Below are positions 4,747 through 8,067 of a stretch of DNA of 8,067 nucleotides, one piece after another (positions within the stretch are counted from its first letter, which is position 1; each line of letters begins with the position of its first letter). The notes under the pieces were generated by a model, which saw nothing but the letters and a program-made list of their open reading frames with translations, made no database searches and was not told the DNA's origin. The translations under genes and the position numbers were made by a program. Location: contig JAKACR010000123.1 in NCBI GenBank assembly GCA_021821225.1, forward strand, positions 1 to 8,067, in the 5' to 3' direction. Source of the stretch: Bacillota bacterium (GTDB lineage Bacteria > Bacillota > Bacilli > Alicyclobacillales > SLC66).

Positions 4747-4782
4747 ATCCGGTGTATCTCTCATCATCAGGAGGTGGCTGAC

Positions 4783-7700
4783 GTGCCGTTTTTGGAATTT
4801 GAAGAGCATGACGCGTGCGGAATCGTCGCTTGGGTGGAGAAGTCGGGAAAACCGACGTTTGATAATATTTTAAACGTTTTGACTGCGTTGGACAAGATGA
4901 AACACCGCGCCGGATTCGTGACGGATGAGGGAGACGGTTCGGGCATCCAGCTTGATCTGCCGCGCGACATGTGGTTCGAACGGCTGTCGGCTGCCGGAGT
5001 TGAACCGCGGCATGCGTATGCGCAACGGTTTGTGGTGGCTCATGTCGTTGCCAGCGAAGCGATGGGCGTTGAACTTGCGGGATTGCCCGAACGGGTGGTC
5101 GAACTTGCGCGCGCCCGGGGATTTGAACTGCTGCTGCAGGTGGTCGATCCGGTCAACCGCGATGTGCTCGGCCCTGGCGGGCGTGCCGAGGGAGTGCACT
5201 TCTACCAGTTCGCCCTGCTGGCGCCCGAAGCGCCGAACGAGGACGCCGTGGAGAACGAATGCTATGAACTTCTGCTCTCTCTGGAGGACCGGCTTGGCGT
5301 TCACGTCGCCTCGCTGTCCGGCAAGACGGCGTCCTACAAAGTGCGTGGAGACGGGCAGACGCTGCGGGAGTATTTTGACGATTTTCGCCACGAAGGTTTC
5401 AGAAGCCGCCTGACCATCGGTCACAACCGCTATTCTACCAATACGACAACATCGTCGGAGCGCGTGCAGCCTTTCACGTTGCTTGGCCATAATGGCGAAT
5501 TGAACACCATACACCGCCTCCGCGAAGAGATGCGCATGCTGGACATCCCGACTGTGTCCGGGGGGAGCGATTCGCAGGACCTCGACCGCTTCCTGCGCGG
5601 ACTGCTTCATAAGTACGGGTACAGTCTGGCCGAAGCGATGGAAATCGCCTTCCCGCCCATTATTAACGAAATAAAGCAGATGCGTCCTGAATTGCAGGAT
5701 CTTTACATGTATATCCGTTCATTGTGGGGGCCGTTCGCGCAAGGTCCGGCGGGCATCGTGTCGCACGCCGGAGATGAGGCGGTTTTTGCCGTGGATGCGC
5801 TCGGATTGCGCCCCCTGTGGATGGTTGAGACGCCTTCAAGTCTGGTGTTCAGTTCGGAGCAGGGGGTCGTGGCGCTGCAGGACATGGTTCACGACCCCAA
5901 ATCGCTTGCGCCGGGCGAAAAGATTCACATCGAACTGGGCGCACGCGAGCCGGTTGTCGTTCATTCTTACGAGGCAATGCAGGAACTGGTCTACGAACGC
6001 ATGACGCTGCGTCACTTTGTGACCGGGTTTGGCAGGGGGATCACATTCGGCGGCCCGCGGACGCTCAGCCCCGTTCATCTGACGCCCAATCGCCACGACG
6101 GAACGCGCGACGCGCGCATGGGCGCCTTTGGCTGGGACGTGGAGGATATCCGGGTCATGGAGGCCCATGCGTCGAAAGGCGCGGAACCGATTCGCTCTCT
6201 CGGGTTTGACGGACCGCTTGCAATGCTCGCAGAACAGCGGCAGAATGTGGCGGATTTTCTCAAGGAGACCGTTGCGGTTGTCACCAACCCGGCGATCGAC
6301 CGGGAACGCGAGATCGAGCACTTCTCGACGCGCATGGTGCTCGGCCCGCGTCCGTCCCCGGTTGGCGTCATGCCCGCAAACGCTGTACACTTGGAGTTGC
6401 AAAGCCCGATTCTGCTCGGAGGCCACACCCTTGATGAGCCGGATCGTTACCGCACGCTTGCCCACAAGCTCGGCACGCAATTATACGAAGATGTCATTGA
6501 ATATTTTCAGCGCGGGGATGCCTCCCGCTGCGCCGAACTGTATCCGCGCGTGGAAGCGGAAGAGACGCTGAAAGACGCGCTGGAGCGACTCGAACAGGAA
6601 GTGGCGGGCGCGGCCGCGGACGGAGCGGCGATCATCGTTCTGGACGATCGCTTCTCGTTTGACGATGGCGCCACATTTGTCGATCCCGCGCTCGCCGTTG
6701 GCGTTGCGCACCAGACACTGCGCGAACTGCGCATCAACGGGCAAAGCGCGCGCCGACTGTGCAGCTTGGTCATTCGTTCGGGCGCCATCCGCAATCTGCA
6801 CGACATCGCCGTTTTGACGGGACTCGGCGCGGAGGCCGTGTGTCCGTACCTGTATTTTGAGGCGGCCCACGCTTACGATGAATGGAAGGGCATTGAAAAT
6901 GCGTATGTGGCGTTGACAAAAGGGCTGGAGAAAGTCATTTCCACGCTCGGCATTCATGAGCTGCGCGGTTATGACCGCTTGTTTTCCGGCGTTGGCCTAT
7001 CGCGCGAGGTGGCGAATCTGCTTGGCATTCGCTCCTTCTTCGATGAGCGAGCGTCCGGATCGACGCTTGAGTCGTTCCTTGTCACCGCGCGTGCGCGCGC
7101 GCAACTGCTGCACACCCCGCGGGCCACGGTGGCCCGGCCGTACCAGTTGTGGCCGCGCATCTGGAAGGCGGCTGGCGATGCGGCCTCCGGAGCCGGCAGT
7201 TACGAGGATTTTGTGGCGAAGCTGTACGATTTGGAGCAAAAACAGCCTGTGTCATTGCGCCATGTCCTCGATTTTCAGTTCGCACAGGATGACGGGATCG
7301 ATCCGGCGCAGGTCGACCTTGGCGTCGGCGAGCACGCGCTGCCGTTTCTGATCAGTTCGATGTCGTTCGGCTCGCAGGGCGAGACGGCTTTTCGCGCCTA
7401 CGCGATGGCCGCGCAGCGGCTGGACATGATCTCGCTCAACGGGGAAGGCGGCGAGATCAAGGACATGCTGGGCAAATACGCGAAAAACAGGGGACACCAG
7501 ATCGCGTCCGGACGGTTCGGGGTCAACGCCGAACTGTGCAACAGCGCCGATCTGCTTGAGATCAAGATCGGACAGGGCGCCAAGCCAGGGGAGGGCGGCC
7601 ACCTGCCTGGTTCCAAAGTGTCGGTCAAGGTGGCGAACGCGCGCAACGCGCGACAGGGAACCGACCTGATCTCTCCGTCGAACAACCACGATATCTATTC

Positions 7701-8067
7701 GATCGAGGACCTGGCGCAGATGATCGACGAGCTGAAGACGGTGAATCCGCGCGCCAAGGTGAGCGTCAAAGTTCCGGTCGTTCCCGGCATCGGCACGATC
7801 GCGGTGGGCATCGCGAAGGCGGGCGCAGACGTGATTACGCTGAGCGGTTATGACGGAGGAACGGGAGCCGCCAGGATCCATGCGCTTAAGCATGTCGGCC
7901 TGCCCGTGGAAGTTGGCGTCAAGCTCGCGCATGAGGCATTGCTGGAGGCGGGTATCCGCGATCTTGTCGAACTGTGGTGCGACGGGGGACTCAAGAGCGG
8001 ACGCGATGTCGTGAAGATGGCGTTGTTCGGAGCCAATCGGACGGGGTTTGGAACCATGGCCATGATT
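4783..8067 (+). CDS. gltB: Glutamate synthase large subunit (divergent GltB), 3'-truncated by window edge
   Basis: GltB moves the amide nitrogen of glutamine to 2-oxoglutarate to give two glutamates; the enzyme is cytoplasmic. GTG 4783 is the start, eight bases after AGGAGG (4769-4774). Residues 1-11 are a short propeptide and C12 in EHDACGIV is the glutaminase nucleophile. The class II glutaminase domain continues with HNRYSTNT (from 214), HNGELNT (237-242) and SDSQDLD (from 262). The central domain has VTNPAID (500-506). The FMN synthase domain has MSFGS (860-864), NGEGGE (886-891), ASGRFGV (908-914), GQGAKPGEGGHLPG (930-943), HDIYSIEDL (969-977) and YDGGTGA (from 1023). The window ends at residue 1095, just before the expected Fe-S cysteines and the GXGXG domain; full length should be near 1,500. 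It departs from common GltB (TNPAID for TNPPID, SNNHDIYS for PPHHDIYS, LKETVAV for FKQxFAQ). Whether the electron donor is NADPH via GltD or ferredoxin cannot be seen. Confidence 0.93.
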   Translation, partial: MPFLEFEEHDACGIVAWVEKSGKPTFDNILNVLTALDKMKHRAGFVTDEGDGSGIQLDLPRDMWFERLSAAGVEPRHAYAQRFVVAHVVASEAMGVELAGLPERVVELARARGFELLLQVVDPVNRDVLGPGGRAEGVHFYQFALLAPEAPNEDAVENECYELLLSLEDRLGVHVASLSGKTASYKVRGDGQTLREYFDDFRHEGFRSRLTIGHNRYSTNTTTSSERVQPFTLLGHNGELNTIHRLREEMRMLDIPTVSGGSDSQDLDRFLRGLLHKYGYSLAEAMEIAFPPIINEIKQMRPELQDLYMYIRSLWGPFAQGPAGIVSHAGDEAVFAVDALGLRPLWMVETPSSLVFSSEQGVVALQDMVHDPKSLAPGEKIHIELGAREPVVVHSYEAMQELVYERMTLRHFVTGFGRGITFGGPRTLSPVHLTPNRHDGTRDARMGAFGWDVEDIRVMEAHASKGAEPIRSLGFDGPLAMLAEQRQNVADFLKETVAVVTNPAIDREREIEHFSTRMVLGPRPSPVGVMPANAVHLELQSPILLGGHTLDEPDRYRTLAHKLGTQLYEDVIEYFQRGDASRCAELYPRVEAEETLKDALERLEQEVAGAAADGAAIIVLDDRFSFDDGATFVDPALAVGVAHQTLRELRINGQSARRLCSLVIRSGAIRNLHDIAVLTGLGAEAVCPYLYFEAAHAYDEWKGIENAYVALTKGLEKVISTLGIHELRGYDRLFSGVGLSREVANLLGIRSFFDERASGSTLESFLVTARARAQLLHTPRATVARPYQLWPRIWKAAGDAASGAGSYEDFVAKLYDLEQKQPVSLRHVLDFQFAQDDGIDPAQVDLGVGEHALPFLISSMSFGSQGETAFRAYAMAAQRLDMISLNGEGGEIKDMLGKYAKNRGHQIASGRFGVNAELCNSADLLEIKIGQGAKPGEGGHLPGSKVSVKVANARNARQGTDLISPSNNHDIYSIEDLAQMIDELKTVNPRAKVSVKVPVVPGIGTIAVGIAKAGADVITLSGYDGGTGAARIHALKHVGLPVEVGVKLAHEALLEAGIRDLVELWCDGGLKSGRDVVKMALFGANRTGFGTMAMI

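Noticed and set aside
4560..4782. T-box leader or other amino-acid riboswitch (glycine, lysine, SAM)
   Set aside because: No T-box GGTGG-ACCGCG-type segment and no glycine, lysine or SAM core motifs were seen; the ordered ykkC elements fit better.
4870..5610. Long minus-strand open frame (246 codons) inside gltB
   Set aside because: It lies opposite a clearly conserved gltB reading frame, matches no family and has no ribosome binding site; long antisense frames are common in GC-rich coding DNA.
7252..7932. Minus-strand open frame (226 codons) opposite the gltB FMN domain
   Set aside because: The plus strand encodes highly conserved glutamate synthase motifs here; the minus product has no recognisable domain.
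1..8067. Mobile element, CRISPR array or defence island
   Set aside because: No transposase or integrase motifs, no terminal inverted repeats with target duplications, no regularly spaced repeats, and no abrupt change in composition were noticed.

Overview
The window looks like chromosomal DNA of a moderately high-GC Gram-positive bacterium (Bacillota, class Bacilli). The organism call is inference. It rests on a PrsW-type intramembrane protease, a DUF1450 protein and a DUF2797 protein, on strong AGGAGG-like ribosome binding sites, on sigma-A-like promoters, and on a ykkC-class leader in front of a glutamate synthase gene. An Alicyclobacillus-like or Kyrpidia-like relative would fit, but no marker here fixes the genus. 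I see no mobile element, CRISPR array, tRNA or rRNA.

Layout. (1) 3-476 (+): 3' part of a sirtuin-family NAD-dependent protein deacylase that enters from the left. (2) 503-784 (-) and 965-1324 (+): two small divergent genes of unknown function. (3) 1309-1980 (-): prsW-like membrane protease, whose end overlaps the end of the preceding + gene by 16 bp. (4) 2059-2853 (+): DUF2797 protein with eight paired cysteines and a GIY-YIG-like core, divergent from prsW. (5) 2963-3133 (+): a 56-codon gene with a good ribosome binding site, whose stop codon opens a perfect 26-bp palindrome. (6) 3254-3580 (+): DUF1450 protein with a four-cysteine pattern and its own promoter. (7) 3682-4467 (+): an HtrA-like serine protease core lacking both a membrane anchor and a PDZ domain. 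(8) 4468-4782: a 315-base non-coding leader with a promoter, a ykkC-family riboswitch (best fit the ppGpp-sensing subtype 2a), an intrinsic terminator and a ribosome binding site. (9) 4783-8067 (+): the first 1,095 codons of glutamate synthase large subunit (gltB), cut by the window end.

The most informative unit is the leader plus gltB. The 3' edge of the aptamer contains the 5' arm of the terminator, so folding of the aptamer should block termination. That is an ON switch. If the ligand is ppGpp, starvation would directly raise glutamate synthesis. The other genes look like independent housekeeping or stress units: two proteases, a deacylase and cysteine-rich small proteins. I see no evidence that they form one pathway.
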